Both the position numbers and the translations under genes were made by a program. The notes below the pieces were generated by a model. The model had not been told where the DNA came from. It ran no database searches and saw only the letters and a list, made by a program, of their open reading frames with translations. A DNA stretch of 64,000 bases. It comes from CAVQDV01 sp963711375 (GTDB taxonomy: Bacteria; Pseudomonadota; Gammaproteobacteria; Coxiellales; Coxiellaceae). Positions 24,485 to 32,795 of the stretch are shown piece by piece; the first letter of the stretch is position 1, and every line of letters begins with the position of its first letter. The DNA lies in contig CAVQDV010000005.1 of assembly GCA_963711375.1 (NCBI GenBank), positions 1,488,001 to 1,552,000 on the forward strand, in the 5' to 3' direction.

Positions 24485-26015
24485 AGTCGTCACTCTGTCA
24501 CGTTGGCAATTTGGTTTAACAGCGCTCTACCATTTTCTGTTTGTACCCCTGACCTTGGGCCTTTCGGTATTGCTCGGCATTATGGAAACGGTCTTTGTTA
24601 TGACGGGACGCAAAATTTGGCGGGAAATGACGCAATATTGGGGCGTTTTATTTGGAATTAATTTTGCAATGGGTGTGGCCACTGGAATTACGATGGAATT
24701 TCAATTCGGCACGAATTGGGCTTATTACGCGCAATATGTGGGCGACGTATTTGGAGCGCCCTTGGCCATAGAAGGTTTAATGGCTTTTTTTCTCGAGGCT
24801 ACTTTTGTCGGATTATTCTTTTTTGGCTGGAATCGCCTTTCAAAAGTGGGGCATTTAATTGTGACATGGCTATTAGCACTGGGTTCAAGTCTTTCCGCTT
24901 TGTGGATTTTAATTGCAAATGGCTGGATGCAGTCTCCTGTTGGCGCTCATTTTAATTTTAATACGATGCGAATGGAAGTGAGTAATTTTTACGATATTTT
25001 ATTCAACCCAGTCGCACAGGCCAAATTCGTTCACACGATTAGTGCAGGATATGTCACAGGCTCCATATTTGTGTTAGCCATTAGTTCCTACTATTTGCTG
25101 CGTGGAAGAAATGTGGAATTTGCAAAACGCTCGATCGCCGTCGCAGTTTCTTTTGGTTTAGCTTCAGCATTGTCGGTGGTGGTCTTAGGGGATGAAAGTG
25201 GTTATGTGGCCACCGTTAACCAAAAAATGAAAGTTGCGGCCATTGAAAGCATGTGGGATACCGAAGCTGCACCAGCTTCATTTACTTTATTTGGAATTCC
25301 GGATCAAGCGACGCATACCACGCATTATGCGATCAAAATCCCTTACGTTTTAGGCTTAATTACCACCCGATCTTTTAGTAAGCCTTTACTTGGCATCAAT
25401 GATTTAGTGAAAGAATCCAAGGTGACCATACAAAATGGAATTAAAGCCTATGCGGCTTTGCAAATCCTACAAAAAAATCCACAAGATGTTTCTGCAAAAG
25501 CAGAATTGGATAAATATCAAAATGATTTGGGCTATGGATTATTACTCAAAAATTTCACAGATGACCCAGAGAATGCAACATCGGCTCAAATTGATGCTGC
25601 GGCGCAAAGCACTATTCCAAACAGCATTATCACTTTATTTTTTGCGTTTCGAATTATGGTTGGTTGCGGCTTTTTCTTTATTTTATTGTTTGCCTTGGGC
25701 TTTTATCTGTCTTCTCGACGAATGGTCGAGAAAAAATGGTTTTTGCGCTTAGCACTTTTTGCGTTGCCCTTGCCTTGGATTTCTTCAGAATTAGGATGGT
25801 GGGTGGCCGAGCATGGCCGACAACCCTGGGTTGTAGAAGGCATGTTGCCCACTTTTTTAGGCACTTCTTCCTTAGCCCAAAGTGATTTATGGATTTCGCT
25901 CACGGGCTTTGCGCTTTTTTACACGGGCTTGGCCATTATCGAATTTTATTTAATGATTAAATATATTCGTTTGGGCCCAGACGGCCTTGCCAATAAAAAG
26001 AGGATTCCATCATGA
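24468..26015 (+). CDS. cydA: Cytochrome bd ubiquinol oxidase subunit I
   Basis: Catalytic subunit of the high-affinity quinol oxidase in the inner membrane, carrying hemes b558, b595 and d. The 515-residue protein starts with SRWQFGLTALYHFLFVPLTLG; His22 is the predicted b595/d ligand. Other clear segments are GINFAMGVATGITMEFQFGTNWAYYAQYVGD, EATFVGLFFFGW, HTISAGYVTGSIF (b558 ligand His), the GDESGY segment of the quinol-binding Q-loop, and WISSELGWWVAEHGRQPWVVEGMLPT. Stop codon and the cydB start overlap by four bases. Confidence 0.97.
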   Translation: MIISNEVVTLSRWQFGLTALYHFLFVPLTLGLSVLLGIMETVFVMTGRKIWREMTQYWGVLFGINFAMGVATGITMEFQFGTNWAYYAQYVGDVFGAPLAIEGLMAFFLEATFVGLFFFGWNRLSKVGHLIVTWLLALGSSLSALWILIANGWMQSPVGAHFNFNTMRMEVSNFYDILFNPVAQAKFVHTISAGYVTGSIFVLAISSYYLLRGRNVEFAKRSIAVAVSFGLASALSVVVLGDESGYVATVNQKMKVAAIESMWDTEAAPASFTLFGIPDQATHTTHYAIKIPYVLGLITTRSFSKPLLGINDLVKESKVTIQNGIKAYAALQILQKNPQDVSAKAELDKYQNDLGYGLLLKNFTDDPENATSAQIDAAAQSTIPNSIITLFFAFRIMVGCGFFFILLFALGFYLSSRRMVEKKWFLRLALFALPLPWISSELGWWVAEHGRQPWVVEGMLPTFLGTSSLAQSDLWISLTGFALFYTGLAIIEFYLMIKYIRLGPDGLANKKRIPS

Positions 26016-27151
26016 TAGATTATGCAGTTTTACGCGTGATTTGGTGGGTTTTAATGGGGTTTTTGCTGGCGGGCTTCGCGGTGATGGATGGTTTTGATTT
26101 GGGAGTTGCCGCGCTTCTACCGATTGTGGCAAAAAAAGATGAAGAACGTCGCGTATTATTAAATTCCGTTGGCCCCGTTTGGGAAGGCAATCAAGTGTGG
26201 TTTATTTTAGGGGGCGGAGCATTATTTGCTGCTTGGCCTTATTTATACGCCGTTTCGTTTTCCGGCTTTTATTTGGCAATGTTTTTAGTATTAGCTACCT
26301 TTATTATGCGCCCAGTTTCTTTTAAATATCGCTCAAAGTTAGAATGCCCTATTTGGCGAGGTGCTTGGGATTGGACCTTAGCGATTAGCGGGATTTTAGC
26401 CTCCTTAACTTTTGGTGTTGCTGTTGGAAATGTTTTACAAGGTGTCCCTTTTAATTTTGATTTAACGCTAAGGGCTTTTTATACTGGCTCTTTTTTCGCT
26501 TTATTTAATCCCTTTGCTTTAGTGTGTGGTCTCGTGAGTCTTTTTATGATCATGGCACATGGCGCCCTATATTTATCAGTGAAAACAGAAAATCCAATTC
26601 GTGATCGTGCCATCAAAAGCGCTAGAATTTTAGGCTTTTTTGCGTTAATTTTATTTTTGAGTGCAGGTGTTTGGGCGGCCCATTTTTTAAAAGGCTATGT
26701 TCTGACCTCTCCCGTCAATATGACAGGGCCTTCAAATCCACTGAATAAATCCGTCACACAAGTTGTCGGTGCGTGGATGACTAATTATTATGATCATCCT
26801 TATCTCTTGATTGCACCCTTGCTTGGGATTTTTGGTTTTCTTATCGCGATTCTTTTTTCGGGAGCCCGCAGTGGTAAATTAGCATTTACCTGTAGCAGTC
26901 TTGGAATTTTTGGAATAGTAACAACAGTAGGGGTTAGCATGTTTCCTTTTATTTTGCCTTCCTCTTCCAATCCTTCTCAAAGTTTATTGGTCTGGGACTC
27001 GTCCTCCAGCCAAGTTTCCCTTCAAATTATGCTGATTTCGACGGTAATTTTTATGCCAATCATTTTGGCCTACACGGCCTGGGTTTACCGCGTGCTACGC
27101 GGAAAGGTTACAGTAGATGACATTAGTAAAAATAAACAGGATAGTTATTAA
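26012..27151 (+). CDS. cydB: Cytochrome bd ubiquinol oxidase subunit II
   Basis: Second large subunit of the bd oxidase; 379 residues, eight to nine helices. N-terminal LRVIWWVLMGFLLAGFAVMDGFDLG, then NSVGPVWEGNQVWFILGGGALFAAWP, and C-terminal SMFPFILPSSSNPSQSLLVWDSSSSQ are all standard CydB segments. It overlaps cydA (ATGA). CydB closely resembles CydA in fold but carries no heme. The small subunit cydX follows 105 bases downstream. Confidence 0.97.
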   Translation: MIDYAVLRVIWWVLMGFLLAGFAVMDGFDLGVAALLPIVAKKDEERRVLLNSVGPVWEGNQVWFILGGGALFAAWPYLYAVSFSGFYLAMFLVLATFIMRPVSFKYRSKLECPIWRGAWDWTLAISGILASLTFGVAVGNVLQGVPFNFDLTLRAFYTGSFFALFNPFALVCGLVSLFMIMAHGALYLSVKTENPIRDRAIKSARILGFFALILFLSAGVWAAHFLKGYVLTSPVNMTGPSNPLNKSVTQVVGAWMTNYYDHPYLLIAPLLGIFGFLIAILFSGARSGKLAFTCSSLGIFGIVTTVGVSMFPFILPSSSNPSQSLLVWDSSSSQVSLQIMLISTVIFMPIILAYTAWVYRVLRGKVTVDDISKNKQDSY

Positions 27152-27256
27152 TGGGCTATCATCTTGAAAAAAATGAAGGATCTCAGGACTTAATTATTGA
27201 GCCAGTAGATAGAAATTCTTCGTTTCACTCAGAATAATAAAACAGAGGAGTTAACT

Positions 27257-27364
27257 ATGTGGTATTTTTCATGGATTTTAGGCTTAGGTTTCGCTTGTAC
27301 GTTTGCCGTTTTAAATGCCCTGTGGCTTGAATTAACGGAAGACAAAACCGAGCCCAATGTTTAA
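27257..27364 (+). CDS. cydX: Cytochrome bd oxidase small subunit CydX
   Basis: A 35-residue single-helix protein: MWYFSWILGLGFACTFAVLN followed by ALWLELTEDK and a short tail. This is the CydX signature (MWYF-W-ILG...NALWLE), a subunit required for stability and full activity of the bd oxidase. GAGGAG lies seven bases before the ATG. It is separated from cydB by a 105-base stretch containing only a doubtful 28-codon frame. Confidence 0.95.
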   Translation: MWYFSWILGLGFACTFAVLNALWLELTEDKTEPNV

Positions 27365-27407
27365 AATTTCGGCAAGGGCCTTATAAGGAATTAGGATTAG
27401 TGTATTT

Positions 27408-27480
27408 TAATAACTTACGCAAGAATTCAAAATCGATTTCCTGCGTAAGTTTTCTTGGCTCTAATAACTTACGCAAGAAT
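27408..27480. repeat. 19-bp direct repeat with inverted copy between
   Basis: TAATAACTTACGCAAGAAT occurs at 27408-27426 and 27462-27480. Between them TGCGTAAGTT (27442-27451) is a perfect 10-base inverted copy of AACTTACGCA. The middle copy can pair with either outer copy, so two mutually exclusive hairpins are possible. It lies 43 bases after cydX. Confidence 0.7.
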
Positions 27481-27554
27481 GCATTTTCTGAAACATTAAT
27501 ATAGATCAATTGATTATGGAAGTGTTTCCGGCTTCAGAGAGGATGTGCGTTTCG

Positions 27555-27578
27555 GCCTCTCCCGCCAATGAGAGAGGC
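27555..27578. repeat. GCCTCTC hairpin 3' of the 560-codon gene
   Basis: GCCTCTC (27555-27561) pairs with GAGAGGC (27572-27578). It lies about 20 bases beyond the stop codon of the minus-strand gene, and no U-tract follows on either strand. Same CCTCTCCC repeat type as near 24250 and 57060-57167. Confidence 0.5.
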
Positions 27579-27599
27579 AAAAAGCACTCCGAAATAGAG

Positions 27600-29282
27600 T
27601 TATTTTATAACAAAGGCTTCCTTTTCAGCGGCCACTTCTTCACCAGCAAATTTTGGCCATTTTTCCAGAGTATCGCAGACCAGTAAGTAGCAAGAATTTT
27701 TTTCGTAGCCTTTACAGCTTGTAAAACCATTCTCTAAGGCTAGTAATTTCTCGTGTAATTCTTCTGCCAAAGGTAGAGCGATACACTTTATCGAAGCGCC
27801 CAGCATGGTTTCACAGCCTTTAATCAGCTGATAAAGAGCCGCAATTTCATCATAAAATTCTTTGCTTTTGTCGTCTAAGGGGTTAGTTGAGAACAAGCCC
27901 GTTGGTTTAGACTTGTGTTTTTCAAATTTTTTAAATTGTAGAAAAAGCGCCTCCGTGAGACTCAGTAGACTTGGAGCTTGGTCCTTCGAATTTCTCATGC
28001 CCCTTACTTGATCTTCGAGGGTTTTAAAATGTAGCCCGCTATTTGTTGCTCGATCGCTTAAATTTGTGCTTAGATTTTTTAGTTTTTCCATTTTTGGATT
28101 TATTGAAGCATCTTGAAAATTTTTCACACTGGATTCAATGCACTTAAAAACACTATCTGCACCTGTGCTAACTCTGGAAAATAAGTTAATTTGTCGAGCA
28201 TCCGCTTCGCCTGTCTTACCACAATATTTTTCCACTGCCGCTTTAGAATCTTGAGTGAAATGCTCTTGCAATAATGTGATGTACGCGGTTTGAGTTGGGT
28301 GCGATTGAACAAAACTCAGTGGGTCATCACGTAAAAAACGTGCACATTCAGCGTCTTTTTGCAAATGAATTGTTTCCAACAAGGCAATGGCCGTGTCCAT
28401 CGCTTTATGTAGAGTTCCGATTGTAATTGGCTCGACTGATTCTGGTTTTTTGTAGGCGGATGGGTTTTCTAGAAAACGAGCGAAACGACCGAGATGTGGT
28501 TTGAGTTCACTTTTATCAGAGTCGTTTAGTTTATTTGAGGCTTCTTTATATTCGCCTTGAATATTTTTTAAGTTTTCTGAATTTTGTTCGAGTGAAGCCA
28601 CCATAGAATTCATCATTGGAGAAAAATCCGGTAATTTTTCTCCAATAGCTTTGATACTGGTTTGAAGTTCATTATATTTTCCGAGTTGCATTTCATAACG
28701 CTCCACATTTTTAAATGGCGCTTGAATTTCTTGAAGCTTAGCTTCGGATTCATCCGCAAGCAGGTAAAATTCTCTATGCTCAGCATTATATTGATATCGT
28801 GCAATTCTATTTTCCAAGGAGTGCAGAATTTTTGCAATTTTATGGCCAAATTGGCTTTTAAATAATTCAACTAATTGACTGTTAGTATCGACGCTTTGAA
28901 GCTGTTTGAGAAAAGTTCTAAATTCGTTTGCAAGATTAAAGCATCTTCTATCATCTCTTAAGAAAAATTGTTCTTTGTCTTGAAACCATTCAGGATGAAA
29001 AATTTTGGGAATAAATCGCAAGGAGTCGATGGAATTTAGGAGCTCGGAAACTCGCTTGGCATCATCTCCCTTTCCAGCCGCCAATCCAACTAATTTTGTT
29101 GGAGTTTCAACGTAATTTTTTAATATGGGAATCAAATCTAAATAGGCTTGGAGGGCAGTATTATAATATTTTGTTGCAAAGGTCGTTTTGTCGTGGTTGC
29201 TCTCTTTTTCTATTTTTTTTAGTTCTTCTATGGTTTCCTGAAAGTTATTCAATAACTCAACTAAAGGATTGCCTTTACGCAT
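27600..29282 (-). CDS. Large coiled-coil protein of unknown function
   Basis: Not recognised. 560 residues, no signal peptide and no membrane helix. It is almost all alpha-helical with many Glu/Lys/Gln heptad-like stretches (for example LLNNFQETIEELKKIEKE at about 9-26, and several around 200-270 and 395-440). No enzyme motif could be found. The last residues (EEVAAEKEAFVIK) are glutamate-rich with a hydrophobic end, resembling the E-block type C-terminal signal of Dot/Icm effectors of Legionella and Coxiella. That is inference only. It stands alone between repeat-rich spacers, on the edge of the accessory region. A cytoplasmic structural protein is the main alternative. Confidence 0.7.
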   Translation of the reverse strand: MRKGNPLVELLNNFQETIEELKKIEKESNHDKTTFATKYYNTALQAYLDLIPILKNYVETPTKLVGLAAGKGDDAKRVSELLNSIDSLRFIPKIFHPEWFQDKEQFFLRDDRRCFNLANEFRTFLKQLQSVDTNSQLVELFKSQFGHKIAKILHSLENRIARYQYNAEHREFYLLADESEAKLQEIQAPFKNVERYEMQLGKYNELQTSIKAIGEKLPDFSPMMNSMVASLEQNSENLKNIQGEYKEASNKLNDSDKSELKPHLGRFARFLENPSAYKKPESVEPITIGTLHKAMDTAIALLETIHLQKDAECARFLRDDPLSFVQSHPTQTAYITLLQEHFTQDSKAAVEKYCGKTGEADARQINLFSRVSTGADSVFKCIESSVKNFQDASINPKMEKLKNLSTNLSDRATNSGLHFKTLEDQVRGMRNSKDQAPSLLSLTEALFLQFKKFEKHKSKPTGLFSTNPLDDKSKEFYDEIAALYQLIKGCETMLGASIKCIALPLAEELHEKLLALENGFTSCKGYEKNSCYLLVCDTLEKWPKFAGEEVAAEKEAFVIK

Positions 29283-29346
29283 AATAATATCTCCATTTTT
29301 TGTTTAAAATCTGGAGCAATCATAGCAGGCCAATATTAAGGTAATC

Positions 29347-29952
29347 TTAAATCAAAGGGGCAGGCGCCGATATTTTTAGCGTGAATTTGGCCATCAAACG
29401 TCGCCAGTTGATTAAGCCCGCGATGGCGAGGCCGAGATAGATCATGTATAAAATTCCGTGGGCGGGGATGCCTTTGTGAAAATATAGGCCGATATACATC
29501 GCGTCTACAATAAACCACAAATACCAGCACTCAACAATTTTTTTGCAAATCATCCATTGGGCGGTTAGGGCCAAGACGGTGGTGGAGGCGTCCCACAGAG
29601 GCACCTGAGAGTTTGTATAGTTTGCTAAAAATAGTGTTAATAAGGCCATGCTGGTGAGGGCAATGCTGCCGAGAGTCCAAAATTGAAGGCTGGTGAGATT
29701 GGTGATGGGTAGTTCGGCTTGCTCTCCTCTAGGATGCGTCCACAAAAACCAGCCATAAAACATGGAGATAAAATAAATGATTTCGCAGCCCATATCGCCA
29801 TAAATGCCGGTTATGGCGAATAAGATGATATTAAATGTGCTGGAGATTAGGCCAGTCGGCCACGCGAGCGGGTCTGCTTTAATATAGTAGATCGTCGAGA
29901 TAAAGGCGAAAATGGCGCCCGATACATCGAGTATGTGAGTAAGATTTGTCAT
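29347..29952 (-). CDS. pnuC: PnuC-family nicotinamide riboside transporter
   Basis: A 201-residue, seven-helix inner-membrane facilitator for nicotinamide riboside or a related vitamin precursor. Family features are WPTGLISSTFNIILFAITGIYGDMG (about 31-55), the GWFLW segment and tryptophan-rich substrate helix IVECWYLWFIVDAMYIGLYF. I start at the ATG at 29952 (MTNLTHILD); the frame extends ten residues upstream without a ribosome binding site. PnuC members differ in vitamin specificity (riboside, thiamine, riboflavin), so the substrate is tentative. No vitamin kinase gene is adjacent. Confidence 0.87.
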   Translation of the reverse strand: MTNLTHILDVSGAIFAFISTIYYIKADPLAWPTGLISSTFNIILFAITGIYGDMGCEIIYFISMFYGWFLWTHPRGEQAELPITNLTSLQFWTLGSIALTSMALLTLFLANYTNSQVPLWDASTTVLALTAQWMICKKIVECWYLWFIVDAMYIGLYFHKGIPAHGILYMIYLGLAIAGLINWRRLMAKFTLKISAPAPLI

Positions 29953-30101
29953 GAAGGCAAAATATATACTTTTTTTGACCAAGTCAACTGCTTGCTTTGC
30001 TATTAGAATTGTCGGTTTTTTACTTTAGTGTTCAAATTATGCCGGTGTATTGTAAAAGTCTTGCGGTTGACGGATGCAGTGGCGAAGTCTACTCTGTAAT
30101 A

Positions 30102-31154
30102 ATGATCAGACTAATTACCCCAGACGACATTAAATTGCTCCTGCATAAAATAGGGTTAGAGGATTTTTTTTTGCAGCTTATCGCGCAATTAGAGTTGGAT
30201 TTTTCCCGTTGGGATGAATTTATAAAATCGCCGAGGCCAGCGATTCATTATCCCCACGGCGTTATCGAGCTCATGCCGATTGCGGATCAACATTATTTTG
30301 CATTTAAATATGTGAATGGGCACCCAAGAAATCCCTTTAAAAATAAATTAACGGTGGTGGCGACCGGTCAGCTTTCGGACGTAGAAACGGGTTATCCCAT
30401 TTTATTTAGTGAAATGACTTTTTTAACCGCATTTCGTACGGCAGCTACAGCGGTTATTGCTTCAAAATATTTGGCGCGGGGCGACTCAAAAACCCTCGCG
30501 ATGATTGGTACGGGTTCGCAAAGTGAATTTTTAGTATTGGCTCATTATTTTGCTTTGGGCATTAAAAAAATTAATTATTTCGATATCGATCCGCATGCTA
30601 TGCAAAAATTCGCCCAAAATCTAGCGAATTTACCGCTGGAATTAAATGCTTTTGGTTTGGTGGAAGATGCTGTCGACGATGCCGATATTATTATTACTGC
30701 AACGGCTGGAAAAAATCGACTAAAAATAATTGATAATGAATGGGTAAAGCCTGGCGTCCATATTTGTGGTATAGGTGGGGATTGCCCCGGAAAAACAGAG
30801 CTCGATCCTTTTATTTTAACCCGCGCGAAAATTGTGGTGGAATATTATCGTCAAAGCAAGGCGGAAGGCGAAATCCAAAACTTGGAAGACGAGGATATTT
30901 ATGCGGAGCTTTGGGAACTCGTTTCGGGCGTCAAACCAGGCCGTGAGGGGCAGGGCGAAATTACGCTCTACGATTCGGTCGGTTTTGCCCTGGAGGATTA
31001 TTCCGTTTTAAGATTGGTTGAATCTCTCACACGGGAGATGGGCATTGGCCAGAGCGTGAGCATGATCCCAAAAATCGCAGACCCCAAAAATTTATTTGGC
31101 GAACTCGCCCCTTTTGCAATAGCAGATCTCGATAGGGGCGCTAAATCAAAATAG
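30102..31154 (+). CDS. Ornithine cyclodeaminase/mu-crystallin family protein
   Basis: A 350-residue NAD(P)-dependent enzyme of the OCD/mu-crystallin family. Relatives deaminate ornithine to proline, reduce ketimines or make alanine. Lys69 (FAFKYVNGHP) and the F-R-T-A-A motif (111-115) are the conserved substrate-site elements. The Rossmann motif MIGTGSQSEF is at 135-143, and GGDCPGKTELD follows near 227. The size and overall pattern are those of ornithine cyclodeaminase, but the specificity is not fixed. The ATG at 30102 starts the family homology; the open frame runs 35 codons further up without support. Confidence 0.87.
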   Translation: MIRLITPDDIKLLLHKIGLEDFFLQLIAQLELDFSRWDEFIKSPRPAIHYPHGVIELMPIADQHYFAFKYVNGHPRNPFKNKLTVVATGQLSDVETGYPILFSEMTFLTAFRTAATAVIASKYLARGDSKTLAMIGTGSQSEFLVLAHYFALGIKKINYFDIDPHAMQKFAQNLANLPLELNAFGLVEDAVDDADIIITATAGKNRLKIIDNEWVKPGVHICGIGGDCPGKTELDPFILTRAKIVVEYYRQSKAEGEIQNLEDEDIYAELWELVSGVKPGREGQGEITLYDSVGFALEDYSVLRLVESLTREMGIGQSVSMIPKIADPKNLFGELAPFAIADLDRGAKSK

Positions 31155-31160
31155 AAACAA

Positions 31161-31188
31161 GCAATTCCTGCAAAAGCAGGAACTCCTG
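31161..31188. repeat. Palindromic repeat of the 30-bp family, likely terminator
   Basis: GCAATTCCTGC, loop AAAA, GCAGGAACTCCTG. The core TTCCTGC/GCAGGAA pairs perfectly (31165-31171 with 31176-31182). It starts seven bases after the cyclodeaminase-like gene's stop. Same family as 7075-7104, with the stem bases changed in a compensating way. Confidence 0.6.
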
Positions 31189-31259
31189 ATTAGAAACGTC
31201 CCTTAACCCAAAATGCGGTTGACGTGGCAGAAGAACTTCCCTAGAATCCCCAGACATTC

Positions 31260-31332
31260 GCTGGCGTAGCTCAGTTGGTAGAGCAGCTGATTTGTAATCA
31301 GCAGGTCGCGGGTTCGAATCCCACCGCCAGCT
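31260..31332 (+). tRNA. tRNA-Thr (TGT)
   Basis: A 73-base cloverleaf: acceptor GCTGGCG/CGCCAGC, D-arm TAGCTCAGTTGGTAGAGCA, anticodon stem CTGAT/ATCAG with loop containing TGT, T-loop GGTTCGAATCC. Discriminator T; the CCA end is not encoded. It stands alone at the start of a decayed accessory segment, a position where integrated elements often insert. Confidence 0.95.
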
Positions 31333-31421
31333 TAAGTTAAATAAAGCAGTAATAATTTCAAAAAGATCAATAAATAATCAGTTTTGTTTTTGGCTATACA
31401 ATGGGTGACAACATTTATTAT

Positions 31422-31481
31422 GATTGTTGCGCGATTGTTGCGCGATTGTTGCGCGATTGTTGCGCGATTGTTGCGCGATTG
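31422..31481 (+). repeat. 11-bp tandem repeat, five copies
   Basis: GATTGTTGCGC is repeated five times without change (31422-31476), followed by a partial sixth copy (GATTG). The unit is not a multiple of three. No spacers are present, so it is not CRISPR. It lies between tRNA-Thr and the decayed regulator gene. Confidence 0.95.
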
Positions 31482-31511
31482 CTTCATCAGGATGTTAACA
31501 AGGGATGCAAG

Positions 31512-32572
31512 TCATTTTTTCATTAAGAACCACTTTGAAGCTTTTCCTTTTTTTGTCAAAGCGACGAAGCCAGCTTCTTTTAACTTAGAAAGCTGCAGTT
31601 GCACTGTTCTGTTTGATGGTGCGTCGACAAGATGCTTAGCAATATCACTCATAGAAAGTTCACCCCACGTTGCAAGAATTTCCAAAATTTCCAGTTGCCG
31701 AAACGTGGGCTCGTATTTGGTACTAACTTTTACGGATTTTTGAATATCAGTATGCATCCTTTCTTTGAAGGGAAATACAACGGCAAATCCACTGGAATAT
31801 TCCTCGAATTCAGGTTCGGGGGTGTCATTATTTTGGCAATAGCCCATCATTCGTGTTGTGCCAGTGCCCCATCCTTCTACCCATCCGCGCAAATAAAATA
31901 TAGTAGCAATTTCTTCGTTTCGGGGACAAGACTGATGCGGTTTTTTTAAATCCTCAAGTTTTAATTTTGACGAGAGTTTACCATTGTTCCAAAGCTCCAG
32001 GCGGTCATCGTAAATTGCCAAGGCGATCGAAGCGGAATGTTGAGTGTAGTCGCGATGGCAGACCGCGTTAATTAATGCCTCTCTTAATGCTAGCGCCGGC
32101 ACCGCAGGTTGATCAGTTCTTTGTAACTTTTCTGGTTTAAAAAATCCGGCGATTGGAAGATGACGTCGAGCAAAATCATTGGCAGCAGATATTATATGAA
32201 AAGTATTACCATAAACTCTTTGATTATCGATAAAATCTCCCAGTTTATCAGTGCCACGGAAGCGTGCTAAGCGGAGCTTTCAAGCACGATAACAAATTTC
32301 CCATTAGTAGCTGGAACATAATGCACTTCAATATGTGGGGAAGGCTCAATTTTTTTAATCTCACGTGCAATTTCTTTTTTTGTGTTATCGGTAACATCCT
32401 GGCCAACGATCTGCCCATTATTTTTGACGCCGATTAATACAGCGCCGCCTTTCCCATTTAAATAGGCGCAAATTGTTTCAAAGGCGGCATTGAGCTGATT
32501 TGTAGATGTCTTAAATTCGCGGCATAGGGATTCGCCTTCCTTAGCCAGGGCTTCAATTTCATAAGTGTCCAT
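31512..32572 (-). pseudogene. AlbA_2-domain transcriptional regulator, internally deleted
   Basis: Remnant of a RecG-C-like regulator (AlbA_2 DNA-binding domain, then HATPase_c_4, then winged helix). The N-terminal part (32267-32572, 101 residues) has EFKTSTNQL and GGAVLIGVKNNGQIVGQD and ends IVLESSA-stop. The remaining part continues in another frame directly as LARFRGTDKLGDFIDNQ...REALINAVCHRDYTQHSA and ends with a winged-helix segment at 31512. In intact relatives roughly 120-130 residues separate these two blocks, so an internal deletion with frame change at about 32275 is more likely than a single-base error. Neither piece is likely to work alone. Confidence 0.8.
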
Positions 32573-32795
32573 TTTTTAATTTCCTCCCTCCAGTTTCACT
32601 TCGATGGATGGTGCACACTATCTCACGAAATTATTCTTACGTTAAGAGGATTTTCAGTGAGCAAATAAATAAAATTTAAAAGTCGGGCTTAGCCCCTTGT
32701 GAATGAACTAAAACATAAAAAAAGCAGGGCGGGGTTCCCGATATTAAAGGGTGTTTTAGACTGCATTTAACCAGAAGTCCATCGCAAGTATTGAT

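Noticed and set aside
27151..27237. A 28-codon frame starting on the cydB stop codon (TAATG)
   Set aside because: No hydrophobic segment, no similarity to known bd oxidase subunits, and it ends in repeat-like sequence (TTCTTCGTTTCACTCAGAAT). Probably chance.
31422..31481. CRISPR array
   Set aside because: Units are contiguous 11-mers without spacers.
31384..31743. A 119-codon plus-strand frame through the 11-bp tandem repeat
   Set aside because: It reads the repeat (RLLRDCCAIVARLLRD) and the antisense of the decayed regulator; no independent support.
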